Shown here one piece after another: positions 1 through 7,887 of a stretch of DNA of 64,000 nucleotides. Made by a program: the position numbers and the translations under genes. The first letter of the stretch is position 1. Each line of letters begins with the position of its first letter. The notes beneath the pieces are model-generated. The model was not told the origin of the DNA and made no database searches. It saw nothing but the letters and a program-made list of their open reading frames with translations. The stretch comes from Caenimonas koreensis DSM 17982. GTDB taxonomy: Bacteria > Pseudomonadota > Gammaproteobacteria > Burkholderiales > Burkholderiaceae_C. The stretch spans positions 1-64,000 of the forward strand of contig NZ_WJBU01000003.1 of assembly GCF_009646335.1 (NCBI RefSeq), given 5' to 3'.

Positions 1-11
1 GCCCCCCGCAC

Positions 12-58
12 GGCCGCGGCCCACCCCGAACAATGAAGGCCGCGGCCCACCCCCGAAC
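12..58. repeat. Two-copy direct repeat at window edge
   Basis: Two nearly identical copies of a 20-21 base GC-rich unit (12-31 and 38-58), each carrying the palindrome GGCCGCGGCC and ending CGAAC, separated by 6 bases. They lie just downstream of the pfp stop. No T-tract follows on the minus strand, so I do not call a terminator. The array may continue outside the window. Confidence 0.5.
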
Positions 59-80
59 GCAACGAACAAAAAAGCCAGCG

Positions 81-1343
81 TTACTTCAACTCAAACGCAG
101 GAAGCTTCTTTGCAACAGGAACGTTTTTCAACGTCACGTAAACCGGCACCCCGTCCTTGAAGCGCGGATAGTCCTCACCCTGAATCAGTGGCAAGAGATA
201 ACGCTTGCACTTGGGCGTGATACCGAAACCATCGGGCGTGATGAAGTCGCGCGGCATGAATTTTTCGACGTTGGCGACCTTGGACAACTGCGCCATGCCG
301 ATCTTGTATTTGTACGGCTTGTCGCTGATGCGATCGACCGTTGGCATCACGGCGTTGTGGCCCTTCAACGCGAGCTTGACGGCGGCCTGGCCTAGTTCGT
401 AAGCCTGCTTCACGTCAGTCTTGCTGGCGATGTGCCGCGCTGCGCGCTGCAGGTAGTCGGCCACAGCCCAATGGAACTTGTAGCCGTGCGCCTGCTTGAT
501 CATGTTGGCCACAACAGGCGCCGCACCGCCGAGCTGCGCATGACCGAATGCGTCGCGCGTGCCTTGCTCTGCCAGGAACTTGCCGTCGGCGTAGTGGCAG
601 CCTTCGCTCACCACCACGGTGACGTAGCCGTGCTTTTCAACCAGTGTCTTCGCGCGTGCGAGGAACTTCTTCTCGTCGAACACGACCTCGGGGAACAGCA
701 CGATGACGGGAATGCCGTGGTCTTCGATCAAGCCACCCGCTGCCGCGATCCAGCCTGCATGGCGGCCCATCACTTCCATGACGAACACCTTTGTCGATGT
801 CTTGGCCATCGAGCGGACGTCGAACGATGCTTCGAGCGCGGACACCGCCACGTACTTCGCAACGGAGCCAAAGCCGGGGCAGCAGTCGGTGATCGGCAAG
901 TCGTTGTCCACCGTCTTGGGCACGTGGATGGCCTGGATGGGGTAGCCCATCGCTTCAGACAACTGGCTCACCTTGTAGCAAGTGTCGGCCGAGTCGCCGC
1001 CGCCGTTGTAGAAGAAGTAGCCGATGTCATGCGCCTTGAACACTTCGATCAAGCGCTCGTACTCGCGCTTGTTCGCTTCGAGCGACTTCAGCTTGAAGCG
1101 GCACGAGCCGAAAGCGCCTGACGGCGTGGAGCGCAGCGCTGCGATAGCCGACGCGGACTCCTTGCTCGTGTCGATCAGGTCTTCGGTCAGAGCGCCGATG
1201 ATGCCGTTGCGGCCGGCGTACACCTTGCCGATTTTGGCTTTGTTCGCGCGCGCCGTTTCAATCACGCCGCAGGCAGATGCGTTGATCACGGCGGTCACAC
1301 CGCCGGACTGTGCGTAAAAGGCGTTCCTCTTTTTGGTGGCCAT
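81..1343 (-). CDS. pfp: Pyrophosphate-dependent 6-phosphofructokinase
   Basis: Interconverts fructose 6-phosphate and fructose 1,6-bisphosphate with pyrophosphate as phosphoryl donor, a cytosolic and reversible glycolytic step. The 420-residue protein has GGGDS at 114-118 and PKTVDND at 142-148. A Lys in that PK.DND motif, and Asp in the position of the Gly of ATP enzymes (GGDGS), are the family marks of PPi use. MGRHAGW, part of the sugar phosphate site, follows. I start at the ATG at 1343, which has a purine-rich GAGAGA upstream; an in-frame GTG at 1364 would extend it into pepN. It begins 10 bases after the pepN stop, so it is probably last in a prfB-HAD-pepN-pfp unit. PPi specificity is inferred from motifs. 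Confidence 0.93.
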   Translation of the reverse strand: MATKKRNAFYAQSGGVTAVINASACGVIETARANKAKIGKVYAGRNGIIGALTEDLIDTSKESASAIAALRSTPSGAFGSCRFKLKSLEANKREYERLIEVFKAHDIGYFFYNGGGDSADTCYKVSQLSEAMGYPIQAIHVPKTVDNDLPITDCCPGFGSVAKYVAVSALEASFDVRSMAKTSTKVFVMEVMGRHAGWIAAAGGLIEDHGIPVIVLFPEVVFDEKKFLARAKTLVEKHGYVTVVVSEGCHYADGKFLAEQGTRDAFGHAQLGGAAPVVANMIKQAHGYKFHWAVADYLQRAARHIASKTDVKQAYELGQAAVKLALKGHNAVMPTVDRISDKPYKYKIGMAQLSKVANVEKFMPRDFITPDGFGITPKCKRYLLPLIQGEDYPRFKDGVPVYVTLKNVPVAKKLPAFELK

Positions 1344-1353
1344 GTTGGGTCTC

Positions 1354-4035
1354 TCAGTCTTCACTCAGGGCGCGCGTGACGACTTCACGCGTGTCGTTGC
1401 TCAGGTCAGGCTTGGCAGCCACTCGCGCAATTGCTTCGCGTGCGGCACTGCGCATTGGCTCGGCAAGCTTCTTCCAGCGGTCGAGCGCGCGGGCGAGGCG
1501 TGCTGCGACTTGTGGGTTGATGGCGTCGAGCTCGATCACCTTGTCGGACCAGAACACGTAGCCCGCGGCGTCGGCGCGGTGGAAGGCGCCCGGGTTGGCG
1601 CTGCAGTAGCTGAAGATCACGCTGCGCGCACGGTTGGGGTTGCGCATGCTGAAGTCAGGGTGCGTCATCAACTGCTTGACGATGGGCAGGATGTTGCCGC
1701 CACGGTCGGTCGCGCCGGCTTGCAGCGCAAACCACTTGTCGATGACCAGTGCCTCGTCCTTGAACATGGCGTGGAAGCGTTGCAGCGCTTGCGCGGCCAG
1801 GTCGCTGCCGCTCGTGACGAGCGCGGCCAGCGCATTGAAGCGGTCGGTCATGTTGCCGGCATCCTTGAAGCGCTGCAGCGCCTTGCCCGGCCACACCGTG
1901 TCGCCGCTCGTGCGCGCGGCAATGCACAGCATCGCAAGCGCAAGGCCCGTCAGCGCGCGCCGGCCAGACGACAGCGAGTCGGGCTTGTAGGCGCCGTTCT
2001 CGTGATGCGCCTCGAAGGCCCATTCCCAGTCAGCGTGCAAGGCGGTGGCAAGTTGCGCGCGCAGTGCTTCGCGCACAGCGTGGATGCGCTGCGGATCGAC
2101 AACGTCGAGTTGCTCGGCGACATACGTCTCCGACGGGAGCGTGAGAGCGAGCTCCTTGAATGCAGCGTCGAGCTTCGGGTGGCGCAGCACCGAGCGCATT
2201 GCTTCGATGTAGCGCGCGTCGAGCTTCATGTCGGCGACTGCAAGCGCGTCCTGGCTGATGAATGCCATCATCCGATTGAGCGCGAGGCGCTGGCCTGCTT
2301 CCCAGCGGTTGAACGGATCGGTGTCGTGTTCGAGCAGCGCGAGCAGTTGCTCGTCGGTGTACGCAAAGTCGAGAATCACCGGCGCGCTGAACCCGCGAAG
2401 GATCGACGGCACGGGCTCCGCTTGCAGTCCCGTGAAGGTCAGCGTTTCAGATTCCTGCGTGAGCACGTGCATGCTGCTGGCAACCTCGCTGCCGTCGGCG
2501 CTGATCAGGCCGAGTGAGATCGGGATGACGAACGGTTCTTTCACGGCCTGGCCCGGCGTGGGCGCGCAGCTTTGCGAGAGCGTGAGGCTGTAGGTGCCCG
2601 ACGCGCCGTCGAAGCTGCCCACGGCTTTCACGCGCGGCGTGCCCGCCTGCGAATACCAGCGCTTGAACTGCGGCAGCAGTTGCGCGAGCTTCGAATCGGG
2701 GTTGGCATCGGCAATCGCCTGCGTGAAGTCGTCGCACGTCACGGCGCTGCCGTCATGACGCTGGAAGTACAGGTCCATGCCCTTGCGAAAACCCTCGCGG
2801 CCCAAAGGATCGGATGGTCCCGAGGCGACCATGGTTTGCTGCATGCGAACGACTTCGGCACCTTTTTCGTACACCGTCACGGTGTAGAAATTGTTGATCT
2901 CCAGATACTGGTCGGGGCGGATCGGATGCGCCATCGGGCCTGCGTCTTCCGGGAACTGCGCGGTGCGCAGCACACGCACGTCTTCAATGCGTTTAACAGC
3001 GCGCGCCGACGCTTCGCTTGCCAGGTCCATGCTGAACTCCTGGTCGCGAAAGACGGTGAGGCCTTCCTTGAGCGAGAGCTGGAACCAGTCGCGGCAGGTG
3101 ATGCGATTGCCCGTCCAGTTGTGGAAGTACTCATGGCCCACGACGGATTCGATGTTGCCGAAATCAGTGTCCGTGGCCGTGGCCTGGTTCGCGAGGACGT
3201 ACTTCGAGTTGAAGATGTTCAGGCCCTTGTTTTCCATCGCGCCCATGTTGAAGTCGCTGGTGGCGACGATCATGAAGCGCTCCAGGTCGAGCGACAGGCC
3301 AAAGCGTGCTTCGTCCCAGGCAACAGAGGCCATCAGCGAATTCATCGCATGCTCGGTCTTGTCGAGATCGCCGGGGCGCACGTACACCTGCAGCAAGTGC
3401 TCCTTGCCCGCACGCGACGTGATGCGCTGCTCGCGTGCAACCAGCTGGCCTGCCACGAGAGCGAAGAGGTAGCTCGGCTTTTTGAACGGATCGACCCATT
3501 TCGCGAAGTGGCGGCCATCGTCGAGCGTGCCTTGCTCGACCAGGTTGCCGTTGGACAAGAGCACCGGGTACTTCGATTTGTCGGCGCGCAGCAGCACCGT
3601 GTAGCTCGCCATCACATCAGGACGGTCGAGGAAGTAGGTGATGCGGCGAAAGCCCTCGGCTTCGCACTGTGTGTAGAACGAGTCGCCGCTGGTGTACAGG
3701 CCAGAGAGCTTGGTGTTCTTGGCAGGCGCACAGGTGGTGAAGATTTCCAGCTCGAACACGTCGTTGCCGGCGGGCAGGTTTTCCAGCACGAGCTGGCTGT
3801 CTTCCATCTTGAACGACGTGCCTTGCCCGTTGACCAGCACGCGCGACAGGTTCAGCTCCTCGCCATCGAGCCGCAGCGCCTGCGGCACCACGTGCGGGTT
3901 GCGCCGCATCTTCATCTTGTTGAGGACGCGCGTCTTGGCGGGGTCGAGGTCGAAGCAGAGATCGACGCTGTCGATCCAGAAGGCGGGCTCCTGGTAGTCG
4001 GACCGGTGGATCACGCTTGTTTGTCCTTCACGCAT
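1354..4035 (-). CDS. pepN: Aminopeptidase N (M1 family)
   Basis: Zinc metallopeptidase removing N-terminal residues from peptides in the cytosol. The 893-residue length fits the gamma/beta-proteobacterial PepN type. GAMEN (about residues 265-269) binds the substrate amino group. HEYFH (about 300-304), with the Glu in SLKEGLT about 18 residues on, gives the three zinc ligands and the catalytic Glu. The long alpha-helical C-terminal half typical of PepN is present. The ATG overlaps the stop of the upstream HAD gene by 8 bases, which suggests translational coupling. Downstream, pfp follows after 10 bases. Family assignment is firm. Confidence 0.96.
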   Translation of the reverse strand: MREGQTSVIHRSDYQEPAFWIDSVDLCFDLDPAKTRVLNKMKMRRNPHVVPQALRLDGEELNLSRVLVNGQGTSFKMEDSQLVLENLPAGNDVFELEIFTTCAPAKNTKLSGLYTSGDSFYTQCEAEGFRRITYFLDRPDVMASYTVLLRADKSKYPVLLSNGNLVEQGTLDDGRHFAKWVDPFKKPSYLFALVAGQLVAREQRITSRAGKEHLLQVYVRPGDLDKTEHAMNSLMASVAWDEARFGLSLDLERFMIVATSDFNMGAMENKGLNIFNSKYVLANQATATDTDFGNIESVVGHEYFHNWTGNRITCRDWFQLSLKEGLTVFRDQEFSMDLASEASARAVKRIEDVRVLRTAQFPEDAGPMAHPIRPDQYLEINNFYTVTVYEKGAEVVRMQQTMVASGPSDPLGREGFRKGMDLYFQRHDGSAVTCDDFTQAIADANPDSKLAQLLPQFKRWYSQAGTPRVKAVGSFDGASGTYSLTLSQSCAPTPGQAVKEPFVIPISLGLISADGSEVASSMHVLTQESETLTFTGLQAEPVPSILRGFSAPVILDFAYTDEQLLALLEHDTDPFNRWEAGQRLALNRMMAFISQDALAVADMKLDARYIEAMRSVLRHPKLDAAFKELALTLPSETYVAEQLDVVDPQRIHAVREALRAQLATALHADWEWAFEAHHENGAYKPDSLSSGRRALTGLALAMLCIAARTSGDTVWPGKALQRFKDAGNMTDRFNALAALVTSGSDLAAQALQRFHAMFKDEALVIDKWFALQAGATDRGGNILPIVKQLMTHPDFSMRNPNRARSVIFSYCSANPGAFHRADAAGYVFWSDKVIELDAINPQVAARLARALDRWKKLAEPMRSAAREAIARVAAKPDLSNDTREVVTRALSED

Positions 4036-4774
4036 AAAGGCTCTCCAGAAAATTGTGTTTTATCAACTCGTCGTAGTCGCGCACTTGCGCCACTACGTGC
4101 GGACCAGCCAGGTCATGCGGCCGGTGACTCGTGCATACGGCAACAGCCCGCATGCCTGCGCGCCGTGCGGCTTCGATGCCGAACGGTGCGTCTTCAAACA
4201 CGATGCATTCTTGCGCTGCAACGCCCATGCGGCGTGCGGCTTCCAGGAAGATGGCCGGCTCGGGTTTGCCAGGCAGCCCTTCGTCGCCGCCGACGACGGC
4301 GTCGGGCGATGGCCGCATCTTCAGGTGCGAGAAGGCGAAGGCGATGTTGTGCTTGTCGCCGGCAGTGCCCACGCCAACCTTCAGCCCGCGCGTCATGGCC
4401 TCGCCCGCGAAGCGCCTGAAGCCAGCCACTTCAGCAAACACGGGTGTGAACAGCTCGCGATAGATCGCTTCCTTCTCGCTGATCAGCGCCATCGCCTCGT
4501 CGATGTCCATCTCGCGCCCGAACACTTCATGCATGCACTCGACGCCGGTGCGGCCCGTGGTGCGGCGCAGGAGTTCGGCCGGCTCCATCTCGATGCCGTG
4601 GCGGCGCGTGAACTCGAACCAGCTCTTCGCATGAAAAGGCATGGAGTCGATCATCGTGCCGTCCATGTCGAAGATGAAGGCCCCCACGGTCGGCCACTGC
4701 GTGACCTCCCCGCCCCCCGAGGGGGCGCTCGCGCCTTGGGGCGGCCCGGCGGCGCTCAAGGCACTCTTTTTCAT
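4028..4774 (-). CDS. HAD-superfamily phosphatase / phosphoglucomutase-like
   Basis: Haloacid dehalogenase-type hydrolase of the beta-phosphoglucomutase-like subfamily, probably acting on a small sugar phosphate; the substrate is unknown. DMDGT at 36-40 carries the nucleophile and acid/base Asp, there is a helical cap, [12 protein letters not shown] motif II/III surroundings, and [12 protein letters not shown] near the C-terminus is motif IV. The ATG overlaps the prfB stop in an ATGA arrangement, and the 3' end overlaps pepN. The first 27 or so residues are low-complexity Ala/Gly/Pro/Ser and come from a GC-rich repeat (4705-4762). The catalytic fold really begins near residue 28, so the annotated start is supported mainly by the ATGA coupling. 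Confidence 0.85.
   Translation of the reverse strand: MKKSALSAAGPPQGASAPSGGGEVTQWPTVGAFIFDMDGTMIDSMPFHAKSWFEFTRRHGIEMEPAELLRRTTGRTGVECMHEVFGREMDIDEAMALISEKEAIYRELFTPVFAEVAGFRRFAGEAMTRGLKVGVGTAGDKHNIAFAFSHLKMRPSPDAVVGGDEGLPGKPEPAIFLEAARRMGVAAQECIVFEDAPFGIEAARRAGMRAVAVCTSHRPHDLAGPHVVAQVRDYDELIKHNFLESLYA
4705..4762. repeat. GC-rich dispersed-type repeat inside HAD 5' end
   Basis: A roughly 58-base GC-rich block with several short inverted repeats (CCCCCC/GGGGG and CGCC/GGCG). From memory, very similar sequence occurs many times between genes in Comamonadaceae genomes; I cannot check this here and see no second copy in the window. Here it lies in frame in the 5' end of the HAD gene and encodes its Ala/Gly/Pro-rich N-terminus. 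Confidence 0.55.
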
Positions 4775-5875
4775 ACGCCTTGCTTCAGCGAGGCCTCGAT
4801 GAACTGGTCGAGGTCGCCATCGAGCACTTTCTGCGTCGCGGAGATTTCAACGCCCGTGCGCAAGTCCTTGATGCGGCTGTTGTCCAGCACGTAGCTGCGA
4901 ATCTGGTGACCCCAGCCCACATCGGTCTTGGTGTCTTCGAGCTTTTGCTGCTCTTCCATCTTCTTGCGCATCTCGTGGTCATACAGGCGAGAGCGCAGGC
5001 GCTTCCACGCGACGTCACGGTTGCTGTGCTGGCTGCGGCTGTCCTGGCACTGCACGACGATGTTCGTGGGGATGTGCGTCAGGCGCACCGCTGAGTCGGT
5101 CTTGTTGATGTGCTGGCCGCCCGCGCCGGAGGCGCGATAGGTGTCAACGCGCACGTCCGCCGGGTTGATGTCGATCTCGATCGAATCATCGATTTCCGGA
5201 TAGACGAACACACTCGCAAAGCTCGTGTGGCGGCCACCCGAAGAATCGAAGGGCGACTTGCGCACCAGGCGGTGCACGCCGGTTTCGGTGCGCAGCAGGC
5301 CGTAGGCGTAGTCGCCTTCAAGTTTGATCGTCGCGCTCTTGATGCCTGCCGTGTCGCCGGGCGATTCGTCTTCGACCGTGGTCTTGAAGCCCTTGCGCTC
5401 GGCGTATTTCAGGTACTGGCGCAGCAGCATCGAAGCCCAGTCGCACGCCTCGGTGCCGCCTGCGCCGGCCTGGATGTCCAGGAAGGCATTGAGCGGATCG
5501 GCGGGCTTGTTGAACATGCGGCGGAACTCGAGGTCTTTCACATCCTTCTCGAGCTTGTCGCCTTCGGCTTCGATGGTGGCAAGGCCTGCCTCGTCGCCTT
5601 CTTCCTTGCTCATCTCGAACAACTCGAGGTTGTCGGCGAGCTCACTGGTCAGGTTGGTGAGCATCACGACGACGCCCTCCAGCTGCTTTTTCTCGCGGCC
5701 CAGTTCCTGGGCTTTCTTGGGGTCGTTCCAGACCTGCGGGTCTTCGAGCGATGCGTTGACGGTTCTCAGGCGTTCCGATTTGGCATCGAAGTCAAAGATA
5801 CCCCCGGAGATCTTGCGTGCGGGTGGCGAGGTCGGCGAGCTTGGCGCCGATCTGGTTGATGCGTTCTGCTTCCAT
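4771..5875 (-). CDS. prfB: Peptide chain release factor 2, programmed +1 frameshift
   Basis: RF2 reads UGA and UAA stop codons and releases the finished peptide. The gene is in two frames. An ATG at 5875 opens a 27-codon ORF starting [10 protein letters not shown] and ending at CTT TGA (5797-5792). A +1 shift at CTT moves translation to the long frame, giving 367 residues, the normal RF2 length. The codon-recognition motif SPF is in [10 protein letters not shown] and the catalytic GGQ is in [10 protein letters not shown]. The stop overlaps the ATG of the next gene (ATGA). A start inside the second frame near 5667 would miss the N-terminal domain and is rejected. Confidence 0.97.
5792..5807 (-). 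promoter_or_regulatory. prfB programmed frameshift signal
   Basis: On the minus strand the site reads GGGGGT ATCTTTGAC: a Shine-Dalgarno-like G-run three bases upstream of the CTT slip codon, followed by an in-frame TGA. This is the classic autoregulatory RF2 site. When RF2 is scarce, slow reading of UGA favours the +1 shift and more RF2 is made. Confidence 0.95.
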
Positions 5876-5915
5876 TTTTTTGGTGTCCCGGGAAAGAGGA
5901 CGATTTTCGCATGCC

Positions 5916-6836
5916 TTACTGACCCACCGCTCCCAGCTGGGCCTGCGCGCCGCGATTGCCCATGGCCGAAGCGCGCTCCAGCCAGCGCACCGCCAGCATC
6001 GTGTCGCGCGGGGCCGTTGCCCCCTGGAGGTAGGCGACGCCCAGGAAGTAGCTCATCTCGCTGCGGCCGAAGTGGATGCCGTCCGCGGTCGATTTGCCGG
6101 AGCGTTTCACCACGGCCGGCACGTCGCCCTGGCCATTGGCGTAAGCCTGCATCTGCGCCACTGTCGTGGTGAAGAACCGGTCGCGCGCTTTCAGGGCCAG
6201 CGCCTTGTTGGCCTGCGTGGCGATCAGTTCATCGGCCAGCACGGGCAGCGCTTCAAAGGGCGTCATCCCCGGGCGCATGCGAGGTGAATACCAGGCGCGC
6301 AGCATGACCTTGTCGAGCGCAAGAAGCCCGTCCATCCTGCCGGCGGAATAGCTGAGCACCGTCAGCCCCGAGGGATGGCCGCGCACGCCCATGACATGCA
6401 TGGCCTCGTGATAGGCGCAACGCCATGCGTCCTTGTTGCGCATCTGGACGGTGGCGCTCTCAATGCGGGTCTCGGTTTTGAAGTTGAGCAGCGTCACGCA
6501 GGGCTGGTTGTCCTGCAGGGCCGTGTCGGGAACGACTTCAATGTTGAGGTTCGCCTGTTGCTCGGCAGCGGGCAGCTCGCTCACGTCAACAAGCCGCACG
6601 CGGGCCTGGTCCGTCACGGCGTGCAACGCCTCCATGGTGCGGGCCTTGTAGGCTGCTGCGTTGACACCGTGGATGCGCACACGCACATCGTTTTCCCAGC
6701 GCACGATGCGCGTCGGTGTGCCGCTTTGGTGCCAGAGCACCTCCCATAGCGAACCCATGCCCTGGTCGAACTCGTCGGCAAACGCCCCCAGGGGCAGCAA
6801 CAAGCCCAGCAACAGTCCCCAACAACTTCTGCGCAT
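5916..6836 (-). CDS. DUF2927 family secreted putative metalloprotease with Sel1-like tail
   Basis: A 306-residue exported protein with an N-terminal signal peptide (hydrophobic run [13 protein letters not shown]). The central part resembles DUF2927 proteins and holds HEAMH (about 141-145), an HExxH zinc motif in the context YHEAMHVMG, so peptidase activity is plausible but unproven. The C-terminal 50 residues ([23 protein letters not shown]) look like one Sel1-type repeat, usually a protein-binding module. The gene lies 40 bases upstream of prfB on the same strand. The substrate is unknown. Confidence 0.75.
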   Translation of the reverse strand: MRRSCWGLLLGLLLPLGAFADEFDQGMGSLWEVLWHQSGTPTRIVRWENDVRVRIHGVNAAAYKARTMEALHAVTDQARVRLVDVSELPAAEQQANLNIEVVPDTALQDNQPCVTLLNFKTETRIESATVQMRNKDAWRCAYHEAMHVMGVRGHPSGLTVLSYSAGRMDGLLALDKVMLRAWYSPRMRPGMTPFEALPVLADELIATQANKALALKARDRFFTTTVAQMQAYANGQGDVPAVVKRSGKSTADGIHFGRSEMSYFLGVAYLQGATAPRDTMLAVRWLERASAMGNRGAQAQLGAVGQ

Positions 6837-6874
6837 CCGTCACCCCGAACACTTGTGGTGAAAAGGAGTGTGGG

Positions 6875-6920
6875 GTAGGAGCTCTCCTACGACAAGCGCT
6901 GTTACTTCTCCTACAAGCGG
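6875..6920. repeat. Inverted/direct repeat cluster
   Basis: GTAGGAG (6875-6881) and CTCCTAC (6884-6890) form a tight dyad. The block CTCCTAC plus CAAGCG recurs at 6909-6920. It sits between the hydrolase stop and the DUF2927 start, upstream of the latter, and could be a regulatory site or a small dispersed repeat. Confidence 0.4.
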
Positions 6921-6928
6921 CAGCAGGC

Positions 6929-7867
6929 TCAGCGTGAATTTGTCTCGAATGCTTCAGCAGCGAACTCTTCAATAAGCGCTGCGACTTGCCGGGGCTGGTC
7001 GTGGTGCAGCATGTGGCCGGCGTCTTCGACGCGTGCGATCCTCACACTCGGGACTGACTTCAGCCGTTCGTGGTACTCGGCCAGCGAGTACTTGCCCTGC
7101 CACCACGTGTCCAGGCTGTTTTCACTGCTTTCCACCGCGAGCGTCGGGGCGGTGATCGACTTGTAGATCTCCAGCACTTCATCGACGCGGAAGAGCTGCG
7201 CGTTGGTGATCTTGTGGGCTGCATCGCCCAGGATGCGCCACTTGCCTTCACCGTCGGGTGCGGCCCATTCCTGCGCGAGCCAGTCGGCCTTGTCTTGCGT
7301 GAGGCGCTTGTTGGTTTTCATGAGCCTTGCTGCAACGCCGGCGGCGCTGTCATAGGGCTTGAGCGCCATCTCGCCGCGATGGAATGCCTTGAGCTCGTCC
7401 ATCCACTTCGCGTAGCGCTTGGGCGCCTGCGAAGGCCGGGTGGCGGCCATGCCAAAGCCTTCGAGGTTCACGAGCCTGCGCACGCGAGCGGGGCGCGAGC
7501 CGGTGTAGAGCATCACGACATTGCCGCCCAGGCTGTGGCCCACGAGATTCACGGGCGCGTCGGGCGAGTAGTGGTCGAGCAGGAAGTCGAGGTCGGCCAG
7601 GTAGTCGGGGATCCAGTAGTTGTCCACGGGTGCGCCTTCTGTGAGGCCGTAGCCGCGCCAGTCGGGTGCGATCACGTAGTGGTCATGCTTGAACGCGTCC
7701 ACGACGAACTGCCAGGAGGCCGCCACGTCCATCCAGCCATGCACCATCACGAGTGGCACCTTGCCGGGCGCCGGCTCGCCCCACACGCGCACGTGGTACT
7801 TCAGATTGCGGATGGGGACAAACTCGCTGCGTGCAATGTTCTTCGCTTGGTACATTCGGCTGATCAT
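6929..7867 (-). CDS. Alpha/beta hydrolase
   Basis: A 312-residue soluble alpha/beta hydrolase, probably an esterase or lipase-like enzyme; the substrate is unknown. The oxyanion-hole motif is in VMVHGWMD, the nucleophile Ser in GHSLGG (about 108-113), and the catalytic His in DAGHMLHH near the C-terminus (about 283). There is no signal peptide. It is divergent from the acyl-CoA ligase, with only 20 bases between starts. An ATG four codons in (7855) is an alternative start. The pairing with an acyl-CoA ligase would fit acyl ester use, which is inference. Confidence 0.85.
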   Translation of the reverse strand: MISRMYQAKNIARSEFVPIRNLKYHVRVWGEPAPGKVPLVMVHGWMDVAASWQFVVDAFKHDHYVIAPDWRGYGLTEGAPVDNYWIPDYLADLDFLLDHYSPDAPVNLVGHSLGGNVVMLYTGSRPARVRRLVNLEGFGMAATRPSQAPKRYAKWMDELKAFHRGEMALKPYDSAAGVAARLMKTNKRLTQDKADWLAQEWAAPDGEGKWRILGDAAHKITNAQLFRVDEVLEIYKSITAPTLAVESSENSLDTWWQGKYSLAEYHERLKSVPSVRIARVEDAGHMLHHDQPRQVAALIEEFAAEAFETNSR

Positions 7868-7887
7868 AAGTAGCCGGGGGTCATCGC

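Noticed and set aside
2572..4419. 615-codon plus-strand ORF opposite pepN and the HAD gene
   Set aside because: It is the complement frame of two well-supported genes; composition is Arg/Ala/His-rich with no domain. High-GC antisense shadow.
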